64,000 bases of DNA, from NCBI RefSeq assembly GCF_001043025.1, contig NZ_JYLD01000008.1:1-64000 (forward strand). The letters run 5' to 3'. The position numbers were made by a program, and so were the translations under genes. Positions within the stretch are counted from its first letter, which is position 1, and every line of letters starts with the position of its first letter. Origin of the DNA: Pseudomonas helleri. Lineage in GTDB: Bacteria; Pseudomonadota; Gammaproteobacteria; Pseudomonadales; Pseudomonadaceae. Under the pieces are notes generated by a model. That model was given only the letters and a program-made list of their open reading frames with translations. It had not been told where the DNA came from and did no database searches. Shown piece after piece: positions 33,888-41,493 of this stretch.

Positions 33888-34442
33888 TTAGCGCTGGCTT
33901 AGCCAGTAGTCATGCAAGGCGCGGGCGGCCGGGGCTACGAGGGCCACTTTTTGCTGGTAGGCGGGTACGTCGAAGTCTTCTGGCAGTTCAAAGGTTTCTT
34001 GCTCAGCCAGTTCAAAAATCGTTTCCAACAGGCCGGCCTGGATCTGGGGCATGTCGGGCCATTGCGCCAGGGCCACGCCGCGGCTGTAGCCGAAGCACCA
34101 TTCTTCAGCCAGGGTCACGGTTTGGCCCTGGTGTTCGGATTCTTCAAAGCGCGGCGCAAAGGCTTTGCTGTCTTCTGCCAGTTGGCGGGCCAGGGTGTTG
34201 AAGTGGCGTACGCTCAGCTCGATGAAGTGTTTGGCTTCTTCGGGGTCTTCCCAAGCCGGGTTTTGGCCGCCCCAGATTGCGGGGAACCAGTCGGCGATGT
34301 CTACCTGCGTGGGGCTTGAAACCAGTGCTGTAAAGAAGCCATCCAGCTCGCTGGTGTTGAGGACGGAGTGATCGTCGCCGTATTTGAGCAGGGTGTCTTC
34401 GAGTACGTCGAAGTCGGCGGCATTCAGAGGCTGGCTGTGCAT
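33888..34442 (-). CDS. UPF0149 (YecA/YgfB-like) family protein
   Basis: A 184-residue acidic helical protein. Landmarks are DDHSVLNTSELDGFFTALVSSP (about 23-44), PAIWGGQNPAWED and EEWCFGYSRGVAL, characteristic of UPF0149. No C-terminal SEC-C zinc motif is present, unlike full-length YecA. The function of the family is poorly defined. The ATG has AAGGAACC seven bases upstream. Confidence 0.85.
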   Translation of the reverse strand: MHSQPLNAADFDVLEDTLLKYGDDHSVLNTSELDGFFTALVSSPTQVDIADWFPAIWGGQNPAWEDPEEAKHFIELSVRHFNTLARQLAEDSKAFAPRFEESEHQGQTVTLAEEWCFGYSRGVALAQWPDMPQIQAGLLETIFELAEQETFELPEDFDVPAYQQKVALVAPAARALHDYWLSQR

Positions 34443-34496
34443 GGCAGGTTCCTTGGCATGTAGTCCTGGGTCAACGTTACGTCAGGCGTGTCAGCG

Positions 34497-34841
34497 TCAG
34501 TCAACCCGAACAATCGAATCAACCACAAAGTATTTAAAGCCGGCTTTGGCCAGGGCTTTTTTAGCTTCTTGTTCGGCGTCAAACTGGCTCAGCAGTTTGG
34601 AGTCGTGAATGAACACGGTTTCTTCGCCGTCATAGACTTTGCTGACGTGCAGGGTAACCCGCAACATCGGCCCTCGACGCTTGACCGGTGCACGCGGTGC
34701 GGGCTTGGGGGTGAGGGTTGCAGCGGGTTTGGGTGTGGCGGGAGTTGCAGGTGGCGCGGGTGGCGTAACTGGCTTTGTCGCTACGGGCAGATCAAGGCCG
34801 AGCGCTATACGCATTTCGTCCTCGGTGAATCCGGTGCTCAT
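34497..34841 (-). CDS. hypothetical protein with Pro/Ala-rich linker
   Basis: A 114-residue protein in three parts: a short N-terminal helix (TEDEMRIALGLDLP), a low-complexity linker of Pro, Ala, Thr and Lys (about 20-55), and a C-terminal beta/alpha part (MLRVTLHVSKVYDGEETVFIHDSKLLSQFDAEQEAKKALAKAG). No family is recognised. It is conserved-looking by composition but could be specific to the genus. Confidence 0.6.
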   Translation of the reverse strand: MSTGFTEDEMRIALGLDLPVATKPVTPPAPPATPATPKPAATLTPKPAPRAPVKRRGPMLRVTLHVSKVYDGEETVFIHDSKLLSQFDAEQEAKKALAKAGFKYFVVDSIVRVD

Positions 34842-34965
34842 GGTGTGGCTCTATCGTTATTCAAAAACGCGCTTATAAGTGATTGAGTAGGCATAAGCAA
34901 GGAAAACCAGCGCCTTGGCTTGATAATTGCCGGATATGTCGCAAAGTTTACTTTTACCAGGAGGT

Positions 34966-35385
34966 TCAGGTGTCGCGCAGCAAGTCGTGACTGTCGAGCA
35001 GCTTGTAGGCAATCTCCGGGCGTTTTTCCAACGCTCGACGAATGGCCGCCGGGATCGACTGGCGCGTTTTGCGACACAAACCTGGCTGGTCGGCGACACG
35101 GATTTCGATCCCGCGCATGGTCCGTACCTCATTGAAGCCGGGTTCAACCTGCACCCTTATGCCTAATTGTTCATACATGCGTCGTTGCATGCGCTGCAGA
35201 TCGTCCAGGCTCTGGATGTTCTCCAGGTGCTCAAGCATGACTTTTTCGGCCTGGCGGGTGAGGCCCAGAATGCGCAGGTCGGGGGCTGGTTGCGCCAACA
35301 GGTGGTCGCGCTCGCAATTACAAGCGCCGGGAGGGCAGGGTTGGCGGACCACAGTGGATGAGCTCATGGGCATGAGCATAGCCAT
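34966..35385 (-). CDS. hypothetical protein with CPPGACNC motif
   Basis: A protein of up to 139 residues, unknown function. It begins with a short Met-rich stretch and a Cys-rich motif (QPCPPGACNCERDHLL), which could bind a metal. A helical middle (LTRQAEKVMLEHLENIQSLDDLQRMQRRMYEQLG) and VRTMRGIEIRVADQPGLCRKTRQSIPAAIRRALEKRPEIAYKLLDSHDLL follow. Three in-frame ATGs (35385, 35376, 35367) are possible, none with a good binding site. It starts 22 bp after the TetR stop and may be read from the gcd-tetR transcript. Confidence 0.6.
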   Translation of the reverse strand: MAMLMPMSSSTVVRQPCPPGACNCERDHLLAQPAPDLRILGLTRQAEKVMLEHLENIQSLDDLQRMQRRMYEQLGIRVQVEPGFNEVRTMRGIEIRVADQPGLCRKTRQSIPAAIRRALEKRPEIAYKLLDSHDLLRDT

Positions 35386-35407
35386 ATCGGCCCGCAGTTG
35401 TCGCGTG

Positions 35408-36043
35408 TCAGGGTGCTTTGAGGCGCCGGACCACCAGGGCGATCAGTTCATTGATCATCGGTGCGAAAGCTTTGGCGGTGCAGGTTTGTCCCAGCATCAC
35501 GGTGCGCGTGGTGAGGTGTGAAAACAGCGCATCGAACAGTATGGGCGGCAACTCAGAGAACGAACTGTTGGCCGCGATGAGGCCGCGATGGCGTTGTTCT
35601 TCGAGCAGGTTGAAGATCAGTTGGTGCCAGACTTTGGGGCCGCGTTCGTACCAGGTTTGCCCCACTTGCGGCACGTGCGCCGAGCCGTTGACCACCAGCC
35701 GGTAGAAGTCGACATGGCGCGGGCTGGTGACCACCGCCACGAGTTCTTCAAGAATCAGCTCAAGGCCGCGGGTCAGTTCGACACCCGAAGTATCAAGTTG
35801 CTTGAGGTTGATGATGAAGTCTTCGCAGAGGTATTCGACCACTGCCACCAGCAAGTCGGCCTTGCTGCCGAAGTACCGGTAAATCGTGGCTTTGGAGCCG
35901 CCTGCTGCGGCTACGATGGCGTCCATGCTGAGGCCATCGTAGCCCTGCTGTAAAAACAGTTCACTGGCTGTGATCAGCAAGTTGCGCCGCTTCTCCTCGC
36001 TCCGGGTTGCGGTTGAAGGGCTGGAGCGGTGCAACTGTGGCAT
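35408..36043 (-). CDS. TetR-family regulator in operon with gcd
   Basis: A 211-residue TetR/AcrR protein. The HTH is at about 18-65 (ITASELFLQQGYDGLSMDAIVAAAGGSKATIYRYFGSKADLL). A TetR C-terminal domain of the AefR-like type follows (YRLVVNGSAHVPQVGQTWYERGP). It begins five bases after the gcd stop, so it is almost certainly co-transcribed with gcd. A perfect ACTGTAC-G-GTACAGT palindrome in the gcd promoter is the likely binding site, giving autoregulation of the gcd-tetR unit. Confidence 0.88.
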   Translation of the reverse strand: MPQLHRSSPSTATRSEEKRRNLLITASELFLQQGYDGLSMDAIVAAAGGSKATIYRYFGSKADLLVAVVEYLCEDFIINLKQLDTSGVELTRGLELILEELVAVVTSPRHVDFYRLVVNGSAHVPQVGQTWYERGPKVWHQLIFNLLEEQRHRGLIAANSSFSELPPILFDALFSHLTTRTVMLGQTCTAKAFAPMINELIALVVRRLKAP

Positions 36044-36048
36044 GGGAA

Positions 36049-38460
36049 CTACTCTTTTTCAGGGAGCGCGTACGCTATCACGTAATCCCCGCGATCTGGA
36101 GACTGACGTGCGCCGCCAGCGACGATGACCACATACTGGCGCCCGGTTTTAGGCGACAGGTAGGTCATGGGCGTGGCTTGCCCGCCGACCGGCAGGCGGC
36201 CTTTCCAGACTTCTTTGCCGGTGGCCATGTCCATGGCCCGCAGGTAGTAGTCTTGCGTGCCCGCGTAGAACACCAGGCCGGAAGCAGTGGTCGCACCGCC
36301 GCCCAGGGTCGGCATGCCCAGCGGGATCGGCAGGTTGGCACGTACACCGTTGATCACGGCGTCTTCAACCGTACCGGCAGGGCGCTCCCAGACTTTCTTG
36401 CGGGTGTTCAGGTCCACGGCAGCAAACACGCCCCAAGGCGGGCTCTGGCACGGAATGCCCAGCGGCGAGTTGAAGCCTTTGTGGTCAATCACGAACGGCG
36501 TCCCTTCCATCGGGTAGGTGCTGCCGACGCCGTGGCCGGATTTGAGGTGCGACAGGTCGACGTTTTCACGCGGTACCAGCTTGACCACCTGCGGGATGCG
36601 GATGTCGTTGACGAACAGGTAACCGGTTTTTTCGTCGATCGCGCCGCCACCCCAGTTGAAGCCACCGTAGTAGCCCGGATAAATCAGGGTGTCCTGGGTG
36701 CTTGGGGCGGTGAATTCACCGTTGTAGTTGAGTTTTTTGAAGTTGATCCGGCACATCAGCTGATCAAAGAACGTGGCGCCCCACATGTCTTTTTCTGTCA
36801 GCGGATCGGCACCGAACGTCGGCATGCCCACCGAGTACGGTTGGGTTTTGGCCACCCAGTCACCGGCAGCGACGTCCTGAGGCACCGGCTTTTCGATCAC
36901 GTCGGCAATCGGCTGGCCGGTGCGACGGTCGAGCATGAAGATCTGCCCGCGCTTGGTCAGCTGGATCAGCGCAGGGATGGTCCCGCCTTTGCCGTCCGGC
37001 ACATCATACAGCGACGGTTGCGCGGCAATGTCGTAGTCCCACAGGTCGTGATGCACGGTCTGGAAGGTCCAGCGCTCGCGGCCTGTCGCCATGTCCAGGG
37101 CAACCACGGCGGAGGAGTACTTCTCGGTCAGCTCCGGGCGGGTACCGCCCCAGAAGTCCGGCTGCTGGTTGCCCAGTGGCAGGTACACCAGGCCCAACTC
37201 ATCGTCGAATGCAGGTGTGGACCACATGTTCGGCGTACTGCGGGTGTAGGTTTCGCCTTCGGGTGGCAACTTGGTGATGTCCGGGTTGCCCAGGTCCCAG
37301 GCCCAGACCAGCTCGCCGGTGTCGGCGCTGAACGCACGGATCACGCCAGAGGGTTCGTCCAGCGAGCGGCCATCAAAGACCCAGCCGCCAAGGATGATCA
37401 AGTTGCGCGAAATGGTCGGTGCCGAGGTGTAGGCGTAGTAGGGCACGTTTTCCATGACCCGGCCCAGGCCCGTGGTCAGGTCGACTGAACCGTGGTCGCC
37501 GAAATCTTCGCAGGGTTTGCCGGTTTCTGCGTCGATGGAGATCAGGCGCGCATCCATGGTCACTTGCACGATACGCTTGGCGCAGCTGTTGCCCTGTGCC
37601 GGTTTGGCGGGCTTCAGATCAGCGAACACCAGTGGGTGTTCGACCTTGGCCGGCTCGTAGTAACTCACGCCACGGCAGCGGTTCCAGGTTTTGGTGTTTT
37701 GCGCTTTTGGATCGAAGGTCCAGCGTTGCTCGCCGGTGTCGGCGTCCAGGGCAATCACTTTGCTGGTCGGGGTGCAGGTGTACAGGGTGTCACCGACCTG
37801 GATCGGGGTGTTCTGGTACTCCGATGCGCCCTCGGCGATTTCGCCGGTGCGGTAGGTCCAGGCCACTTGCAGTTTGTCGACGTTGTCTTTGTTGATTTGC
37901 GTCTGCGCCGAGAAGCGCGTACCAGCCGGGTTGCTGCCGTAATGGCTCCAGTCGGTGGCTTTATCGGTGCCTTTTGCTTGCGGCTGGGCGGCCAGAGACG
38001 GCTCGCCTTCAATCACTCCGTGGGGGATGAACAGGGCGTAGAAGCCCACGGCCAGCACCCCGGCAAACACGGCTGCGCCGCCGTAGCTGGCTGCGCGGTG
38101 ACGGCCTTGGCTGAGCCATGGGTGCAGCAACGCGGCCAGCAGGCCGATGACCAGGAACGGGGCCAGACGCGGCACCATCGGCCAGAACGTGAAGCCCACT
38201 TCCCACAGTGCCCACATGACGGTTGCCACAAACACAACGCCAATCACCAGCGTGGCGGCGGGCTTTGTGCGTACATACAACACGCCGCTTATCAGCAGGC
38301 CGAAACCTGCCAGCAGGTAGTACCAGGAGCCGCCCAGTGTGACCAGTTGAGCGCCCATAATTGCCAGAAACAGGCCGCTTAGCCCAAGCAAAATCCCGAA
38401 GACACCCAGTATCAAGTGTCTCCCTTTAGAGGCAGGTGCCTCTTGTTTAGCATTTTTCAT
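36049..38460 (-). CDS. gcd: membrane-bound PQQ-dependent glucose dehydrogenase
   Basis: An 802-residue enzyme that oxidises D-glucose to gluconolactone in the periplasm and reduces ubiquinone. The N-terminal ~145 residues contain five membrane segments. The rest is the eight-bladed PQQ propeller with WSHYGSNPAGTRFSAQTQINKDNVDKLQVAWTYRTGE at its start, VIALDADTGEQRWTFDPKAQ and TVHHDLWDYDIAAQPSL. Length and order match the Gcd family. The start at 38460 has AGGGA upstream; a codon at 38502 is less likely. Holoenzyme needs PQQ, whose biosynthesis genes are not in the window. It forms an operon with the TetR gene. Confidence 0.95.
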   Translation of the reverse strand: MKNAKQEAPASKGRHLILGVFGILLGLSGLFLAIMGAQLVTLGGSWYYLLAGFGLLISGVLYVRTKPAATLVIGVVFVATVMWALWEVGFTFWPMVPRLAPFLVIGLLAALLHPWLSQGRHRAASYGGAAVFAGVLAVGFYALFIPHGVIEGEPSLAAQPQAKGTDKATDWSHYGSNPAGTRFSAQTQINKDNVDKLQVAWTYRTGEIAEGASEYQNTPIQVGDTLYTCTPTSKVIALDADTGEQRWTFDPKAQNTKTWNRCRGVSYYEPAKVEHPLVFADLKPAKPAQGNSCAKRIVQVTMDARLISIDAETGKPCEDFGDHGSVDLTTGLGRVMENVPYYAYTSAPTISRNLIILGGWVFDGRSLDEPSGVIRAFSADTGELVWAWDLGNPDITKLPPEGETYTRSTPNMWSTPAFDDELGLVYLPLGNQQPDFWGGTRPELTEKYSSAVVALDMATGRERWTFQTVHHDLWDYDIAAQPSLYDVPDGKGGTIPALIQLTKRGQIFMLDRRTGQPIADVIEKPVPQDVAAGDWVAKTQPYSVGMPTFGADPLTEKDMWGATFFDQLMCRINFKKLNYNGEFTAPSTQDTLIYPGYYGGFNWGGGAIDEKTGYLFVNDIRIPQVVKLVPRENVDLSHLKSGHGVGSTYPMEGTPFVIDHKGFNSPLGIPCQSPPWGVFAAVDLNTRKKVWERPAGTVEDAVINGVRANLPIPLGMPTLGGGATTASGLVFYAGTQDYYLRAMDMATGKEVWKGRLPVGGQATPMTYLSPKTGRQYVVIVAGGARQSPDRGDYVIAYALPEKE

Positions 38461-38526
38461 TACGGTATCCCTGAAGCCGGCAGCCAAGGCCTTTACATGC
38501 ACTGCGAGCGTAGGTTTTAGAATAGT

Positions 38527-38541
38527 ACTGTACGGTACAGT
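38527..38541. promoter_or_regulatory. TetR operator candidate in the gcd promoter
   Basis: ACTGTAC-G-GTACAGT is a perfect 7+1+7 palindrome 67 bp upstream of the gcd ATG. Its form is typical of TetR-family operators, and a TetR gene is the second gene of the same operon. Confidence 0.75.
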
Positions 38542-38665
38542 TTTTATTTTGAGCCTGTTTTTGTCACAAATAAAGACAATTTGTCGCAGAGGTGAAATTT
38601 TATTTAAAGACGCGGTTGCGTCCTTGGGCTGGCGAGGGCAACCGTAGTCGCTGCCGAGGAACGAA

Positions 38666-38716
38666 GGCTGCGATCAAGATCAAGATCAAAAGATCGCAGC
38701 CTGCGGCAGCTCCTAC
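38666..38716. repeat. REP variant (GCTGCGATC type)
   Basis: GGCTGCGATC (38666-38675) and GATCGCAGCC (38692-38701) form a 10-bp stem, with GATCAA tandem units in the loop and the GCTCCTACA end shared with REP units. It differs from the GAGCGAGC class. It touches the stop of the next gene (38713). Confidence 0.7.
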
Positions 38717-39675
38717 ACGAGGTCTTCATCGAGGAGTGCGGCGTACAACTGACGGTCGATATTAGCCCCGCTCAAAATCACCGCCACGCGGCGGCCTTGC
38801 TGTTGCGGCTGTTCTTTGATCAGCCCGGCCAATGCGGCGGCACCCGCGCCTTCAGCGGTGTTGTGGGTGGTTTCGTGGTACACGCGGATGGCGTGGGCGA
38901 TGTCGCGGTCTGATACGCGGATCACCCTTGCGGCGCCCTTGGCGATGATTGCCAGCGCGTCAGGTTGTGGCTGGCGGCAGGCCAGGCCGTCGGCGAAGGT
39001 GTGGGCGGTGTTAGTGCACACCACTTGGCCTTGCTCGACACTCTGCGCATACGCATCGGCATGCTCGGACACCACGCCGATAATCTCGGTCTGTAGCCCC
39101 AGCAGATCACGGGCCTGGATCAGCCCGCAGATGCCCGAACCCATGCCGATGGGCACGTACACGGTGTGCAGGTCGGGCACGGCCTCCAGCAACTCCAGCG
39201 CATAGGTGGCAACCCCGCGTATCAGGTCCGGGTGAAAGGCCGGTACCAGGTGCAAGTGATGCTCGGCGGCCAGGGCGGCGGCATGGCGGCGTGCTTCGTC
39301 AAAGTCTTTGCCGTGCTCGATCACTGTGGCGCCCAGTGCGCGCATGGCGGCGTTCTTTTCTCGGGAATTGCCTTCGGGCACCACAATGCGAATCTTCAGC
39401 CCATGGGCGCGCGCGGCCAAAGCCAGGCTCTGGCCATGATTGCCACGGGTGGCGGTGACCAGGCCGCGGGTGTCGGGTTCTCGGGTCAGCAAACCCTGCA
39501 CGTACAACATGCCGCCGCGCACTTTAAAGGCGCCGGTCGGGGTATGGTTTTCATGCTTGACCCAGACCGTGCAGTTCAGTTGCTCGGCCAGCAGGGGCCA
39601 GGCCAGTTGCGGGGTAGGGGACATGCTTTGGTACACAGTGGTCGCGGCGAGTCGAAGGGCTGTCAGGTCAAACAT
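38713..39675 (-). CDS. threonine/serine dehydratase-like PLP enzyme
   Basis: A 320-residue fold-type II PLP enzyme. The Schiff-base lysine is Lys51 in HTPTGAFKVRGG. Other landmarks are TRGNHGQSLALAA (substrate loop), VPEGNSREKNAAMRALGA and the phosphate-binding glycine loop VPIGMGSGICGL. It would deaminate a hydroxy-amino acid to a 2-oxo acid. No regulatory ACT domain is present, so it resembles catabolic dehydratases rather than IlvA. It is divergent from a MocR regulator, with direct repeats between them, and is the likely target of that regulator. Confidence 0.88.
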   Translation of the reverse strand: MFDLTALRLAATTVYQSMSPTPQLAWPLLAEQLNCTVWVKHENHTPTGAFKVRGGMLYVQGLLTREPDTRGLVTATRGNHGQSLALAARAHGLKIRIVVPEGNSREKNAAMRALGATVIEHGKDFDEARRHAAALAAEHHLHLVPAFHPDLIRGVATYALELLEAVPDLHTVYVPIGMGSGICGLIQARDLLGLQTEIIGVVSEHADAYAQSVEQGQVVCTNTAHTFADGLACRQPQPDALAIIAKGAARVIRVSDRDIAHAIRVYHETTHNTAEGAGAAALAGLIKEQPQQQGRRVAVILSGANIDRQLYAALLDEDLV

Positions 39676-39720
39676 GGCACACCGTCATCAGGGGATTTGA
39701 CTCGATTCTAGGGGCGTCGC

Positions 39721-39754
39721 ATTGTATGGGCCGAGACTTATATTGCATGGCCGA
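39721..39754. promoter_or_regulatory. direct repeats, MocR operator candidate
   Basis: ATTGTATGGGCCGA (39721-39734) and ATTGCATGGCCGA (39742-39754) are direct repeats 21 bp apart, two helical turns. They fill the divergent gap between the dehydratase-like gene and the MocR gene, ending seven bases before the MocR ATG. MocR proteins are known to bind direct repeats with this kind of phasing. Confidence 0.7.
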
Positions 39755-39760
39755 CAATAA

Positions 39761-41125
39761 ATGTGGATTCCCCTCATAACCGATTCAGCGCAACCGCGTT
39801 ATCTGGCGCTGGTAGACGCAATTGCCCACGCGATCAGCTGCGGTGAACTCAAACCCGGTGAGCGTTTGCCGCCACAGCGGCGCCTGGCCTGGGCGTTGGG
39901 CTGGAACCCCAGCACCACCATGCAGGCCTATCGCGAGGCGGCGCGGCGGCATCTGGTGTCCGGTGAAGTCGGGCGCGGCACCTACGTGCTCTCGGGCAGC
40001 CAAGAGGCGACGTTGTTCCGTTTGCAGCAGGTCGATGAGCACACCGGGCAGATTGACCTGCGCACCAATATCCCGGCGATAGACCATGCCAGCCAAAGCG
40101 ATCCGCAGGCCTTGCAATGGTTGCTGGAAACCCATCAGTCGATCCGTTTGCAGCATTACCTGAGCGCGGCCGACCTGCTCCAGGCCCGGGTTGTGGGTGC
40201 CAACTGGCTCAAGGCACGCGGCCTGCCTGTGCCGCTGGACAACATCATGCTGTGCACCGGCGCGCAGCAAGGCTTGTTCACCGTGTTGCTGTCGTTGTGC
40301 CAAGCGGGTGAGCCAGTGCTGGTTGAAGCGCTGACCGCGCCGGGGATCAAAGCCGCCTGCGCGCAACTGCGTTTGCCGATGCATGGCATCGCCATGGACG
40401 GGCAAGGCATCGTGCCCGATGACTTTGACCGCATCATCCGCGCCACCGGGGCGCGCATGGCGGTACTGACCCCGACCCTGCACAACCCGACATCGGCGGT
40501 GATGGGCGATGAACGCAAGCAGGCGATTGCCCGGATCGCCCGACGCCATGGCGTGTGGATTATTGAAGACGACGTGTATGGGGCGCTCACCGACAGCCCG
40601 CCGTTGTGCAACTACCTGGGGGACTTGGGGATACTCGTCAGCAGCTTGTCAAAGACCGTGGCTGCCGGTGTGCGCCTGGGCTGGATTGCCGCCAGCCCGG
40701 CGTTGCTGGCGCGCATCGACCCGCATGCGCAATCGGCGCACTGGGGCATTTCGCCCCTGTGCGTGGCGATTGCCAATCAATGGCTCTGCGACGGCACGGC
40801 AGTGCAGCGCTTGGCCTGGCAAACCGAAGAAGTGACCCGGCGCTGGCGCCTGGCGAAAAAATTGCTGGGCGCGGTGATGTCCCAGACAGACACGCCATCG
40901 CCGCATATCTGGCTGACCCTGGCCCCCGCTGAAGTCAGCTTTGCCCACGCCTGTCAAAAGGTCGGTGTGGAGGTGGTGTCGGCGGAGGTGTTTGCGGTTA
41001 AATCCTGCACCCTGAACGCGGTACGCATCAGCCTGACGGCGGCTTCGAGTGCGCAACGCTTGAAAGTTGCGCTGGAGCGTATTGCTCGGCTTATTGACCA
41101 AGGAACCCCATGCGCAGAGAAATAG
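39761..41125 (+). CDS. MocR-type (GntR-HTH plus aminotransferase) regulator
   Basis: A 454-residue fusion. A GntR winged helix is at about 10-78 (ISCGELKPGERLPPQRRLAWALGWNPSTTMQAYREAARRHLVSGEVGRGTYVL). A fold-type I aminotransferase domain follows (about 110-445) with PTLHNPTSAVM, IIEDDVYGAL and PLP lysine Lys298 in SSLSKTVAAG. Such proteins sense PLP or an amino-compound adduct. The ribosome binding site is weak and overlaps the direct repeats, which suggests tight autoregulation. The stop overlaps the start of a small gene (41110). Confidence 0.9.
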   Translation: MWIPLITDSAQPRYLALVDAIAHAISCGELKPGERLPPQRRLAWALGWNPSTTMQAYREAARRHLVSGEVGRGTYVLSGSQEATLFRLQQVDEHTGQIDLRTNIPAIDHASQSDPQALQWLLETHQSIRLQHYLSAADLLQARVVGANWLKARGLPVPLDNIMLCTGAQQGLFTVLLSLCQAGEPVLVEALTAPGIKAACAQLRLPMHGIAMDGQGIVPDDFDRIIRATGARMAVLTPTLHNPTSAVMGDERKQAIARIARRHGVWIIEDDVYGALTDSPPLCNYLGDLGILVSSLSKTVAAGVRLGWIAASPALLARIDPHAQSAHWGISPLCVAIANQWLCDGTAVQRLAWQTEEVTRRWRLAKKLLGAVMSQTDTPSPHIWLTLAPAEVSFAHACQKVGVEVVSAEVFAVKSCTLNAVRISLTAASSAQRLKVALERIARLIDQGTPCAEK

Positions 41126-41334
41126 GCTACTGGCACCGCGAAGGCCGCGAACTGTTTTACTACCTGGAATTCAAGCCCGAAACGGCCGAGTTTTACCTCA
41201 CCTGCGAACACACTCCGAGCGAGGGAGAAGGCAGCGTACGTTCGGTATTGCTCAGTGAAGCGCGGGGCGAGCGCTACTACGAAGACGCGTTGCTGATCAT
41301 TAAGGAAGAACTATTCAAGCAGTACACCGTGTAA
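41110..41334 (+). CDS. small hypothetical protein overlapping the MocR gene
   Basis: A 74-residue acidic protein (MRREIGYWHREGRELFYYLEFKPETAEFYLTCEHT). Its ATG lies 16 bases before the MocR stop and has AAGGA upstream at proper spacing, so it is likely translated by coupling. It is rich in aromatic residues and Glu, with no family recognised. A REP pair follows and separates it from the convergent oxidase gene. Confidence 0.65.
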   Translation: MRREIGYWHREGRELFYYLEFKPETAEFYLTCEHTPSEGEGSVRSVLLSEARGERYYEDALLIIKEELFKQYTV

Positions 41335-41355
41335 CCGCGGTTTACACTGCTCTTT

Positions 41356-41453
41356 GTGGGAGCGGGCTTGCTCGCGATGGTCGTTAACGATGACGCGTAT
41401 TTGCCTGGCAAATGAGGCGCTCTGAAGGCCATCGCGAGCAAGCCCGCTCCCAC
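41356..41453. repeat. paired REP of the GTGGGAGCGGGC type
   Basis: GTGGGAGCGGGCTTGCTCGC-GATGG at 41356-41380 is inverted at 41429-41453, with a ~48-base loop. This is a second REP class (GGGAGCGGGC) different from the GAGCGAGC class found elsewhere in the window. It lies between convergent genes. Confidence 0.9.
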
Positions 41454-41493
41454 TTGGGTCGTGTTGCGATTATGTTCAGTTGGGTGGGGTTAT

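Noticed and set aside
36007..37488. 493-codon plus-strand frame opposite gcd
   Set aside because: Antisense shadow; gcd on the other strand has full-length family resemblance.
38670..38700. Tandem GATCAA units as a possible CRISPR or satellite
   Set aside because: Units of six bases without spacers, part of a REP variant loop; similar short runs flank other REP units.
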